Origin: JBBILO01 sp037444855
Lineage (GTDB): Bacteria > Patescibacteriota > Microgenomatia > UBA1406 > GWC2-37-13
Direction: 5' to 3'
Assembly: GCA_037444855.1 (NCBI GenBank)
Contig: JBBILO010000029.1
Coordinates: forward strand, 1-7,253
DNA: 7,253 bases
The translations under genes were made by a program, and so were the position numbers. The notes under the pieces were generated by a model. It made no database searches. It was given only the letters and a program-made list of their open reading frames with translations, and was not told the origin of the DNA. Shown piece after piece: positions 6,462-7,253 of this stretch (position 1 is its first letter; each line of letters starts with the position of its first letter).

Positions 6462-7253
6462 ATGACTGAGAGAAAGGAAAATTCATATCAAGTAGTTAAT
6501 CGAGCCTTTGTTGTTTCATTAGCCAATCCTAAAGACATTTTTAGATTTTTTCTTCATACAAATGAAATCGATGGACAACAATTGAACCCTAGAATTTTGA
6601 GGTTCTATCTTGGTTTAAAAGGAAAAGAAGGTAATCATCGATATACTCTTTTAGGAGGAAAAATAGACGACTTAGAAAATCCCAGTGAAGCGCTGGTACG
6701 TGAAATGGTTGAAGAAGCTGGAGTATTTACTTTAGGATTACCTCACCATACTGAAATTGGTCGTTGGCAATATATCATTCCAGGAAAAAACGAAGCAAGA
6801 GAGGTCATTTTAACTTATCAACCAATACTCCCTCAGGAACAGATTGTTATTGGCGATCCAAAAATACAAAGTATAGTTGCTATGTCTTTAAAAGAATTAA
6901 AAGAATTAATTGAAAAAGGCAAACTAGATGGAATCCCTATCGAAGGTCATTTAACTTTATCGCCCCAAGAAGACATAAATATATCTCAAGAAGACTTTAA
7001 TAAACAAAAAAATGCATTAAATAAAGGAATCACTTGGATGAGTCATATTGAAAACTGGTTACAAAAAAAATTTACAGAAATTTTTGCTAAAAATCCTCAC
7101 TTGACTTATGAAGAATTTGAAAAAGAATATCAAAAAATATTAAGCCGTTTTATGCGACGAGGTATTGAGACTGCTCTTCCATATAAAAGAACAAGGGAAT
7201 CTTCTCCTCAAGAAAAACACCCTATCTTATCTGCTCTCAATGAAGGTTATTTA
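6462..7253 (+). CDS. Nudix hydrolase with helical C-terminal extension (3' end missing)
   Basis: 264 codons are open from the ATG at 6462 to the window edge, with no stop, so the C-terminus is missing. Residues 66-88 fit the Nudix box GX5EX7REUXEEXGU exactly (G66, E72, R80-E81, E84-E85, G87, V88). The box's Glu residues bind the metal used to hydrolyse a nucleoside diphosphate linked to another group. The Nudix fold covers about residues 10-155; the substrate cannot be told from the motif. The later part is charged and Lys/Glu-rich, probably helical, and not part of a minimal Nudix domain; I do not recognise it. No signal peptide or membrane segment is seen, so it is probably cytoplasmic. It lies 79 bp after the DUF763 stop on the same strand, with its own candidate promoter. 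The start is chosen because it lies just before the first expected beta-strand; no Shine-Dalgarno is seen. Confidence 0.9.
   Translation, partial: MTERKENSYQVVNRAFVVSLANPKDIFRFFLHTNEIDGQQLNPRILRFYLGLKGKEGNHRYTLLGGKIDDLENPSEALVREMVEEAGVFTLGLPHHTEIGRWQYIIPGKNEAREVILTYQPILPQEQIVIGDPKIQSIVAMSLKELKELIEKGKLDGIPIEGHLTLSPQEDINISQEDFNKQKNALNKGITWMSHIENWLQKKFTEIFAKNPHLTYEEFEKEYQKILSRFMRRGIETALPYKRTRESSPQEKHPILSALNEGYL

Noticed and set aside
1..7253. Alternative code (UGA read as an amino acid)
   Set aside because: No gene needs a UGA read-through; the genes with visible ends stop with TAG or TAA, and the long frames lack in-frame TGA.

Overview
The window looks like a fragment, possibly a whole short contig, from an AT-rich bacterium of the Candidate Phyla Radiation (Patescibacteria), most likely Microgenomates-like. 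This is inference. It rests on strong AT bias, a surface protein with an N-terminal anchor and Pro/Thr linkers (a style common in that group), starts without Shine-Dalgarno sequences, and the standard genetic code wherever it can be judged. No rRNA, tRNA, CRISPR array or transposase was found.

Layout from left to right. (1) Positions 1-2015, minus strand: a cell-surface protein cut by the left edge. It has one N-terminal membrane anchor, a region with 22 cysteines, Pro/Thr-rich linkers, and a 120-residue unit that starts to repeat just before the edge. The first 127 bases of the window are identical to 361-487. (2) 2016-2807: a long, very AT-rich gap with three inverted repeats and no convincing gene. 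(3) 2808-5078, minus strand: a 756-residue fusion of a membrane acyltransferase-3 domain, an extra membrane helix and an apparently extracellular BNR-type beta-propeller. (4) 5079-5262: a divergent intergenic region with an AT-only palindrome, two CGATCG palindromes 11 bp apart, and a heptamer repeat whose last, altered copy carries the -10 box of the next gene. (5) 5263-6382, plus strand: a DUF763 family gene broken by one extra base in an A5 run. (6) 6462-7253, plus strand: a Nudix hydrolase with a helical extension, cut by the right edge.

The two left genes concern the cell envelope: a surface protein, and an enzyme that probably acylates and also binds or cleaves an extracellular glycan. 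The two right genes encode probable cytoplasmic proteins, one an uncharacterised protein with a helix-hairpin-helix-like segment and one a nucleotide-type pyrophosphohydrolase. The divergent region 5079-5262 separates the two groups. Nothing in the sequence shows that all four genes form one pathway. The most interesting items are the acyltransferase-propeller fusion with its lyase-like residue pattern, the exact 360-bp repeat at the edge, and the heptamer repeat joined to an apparently leaderless start.
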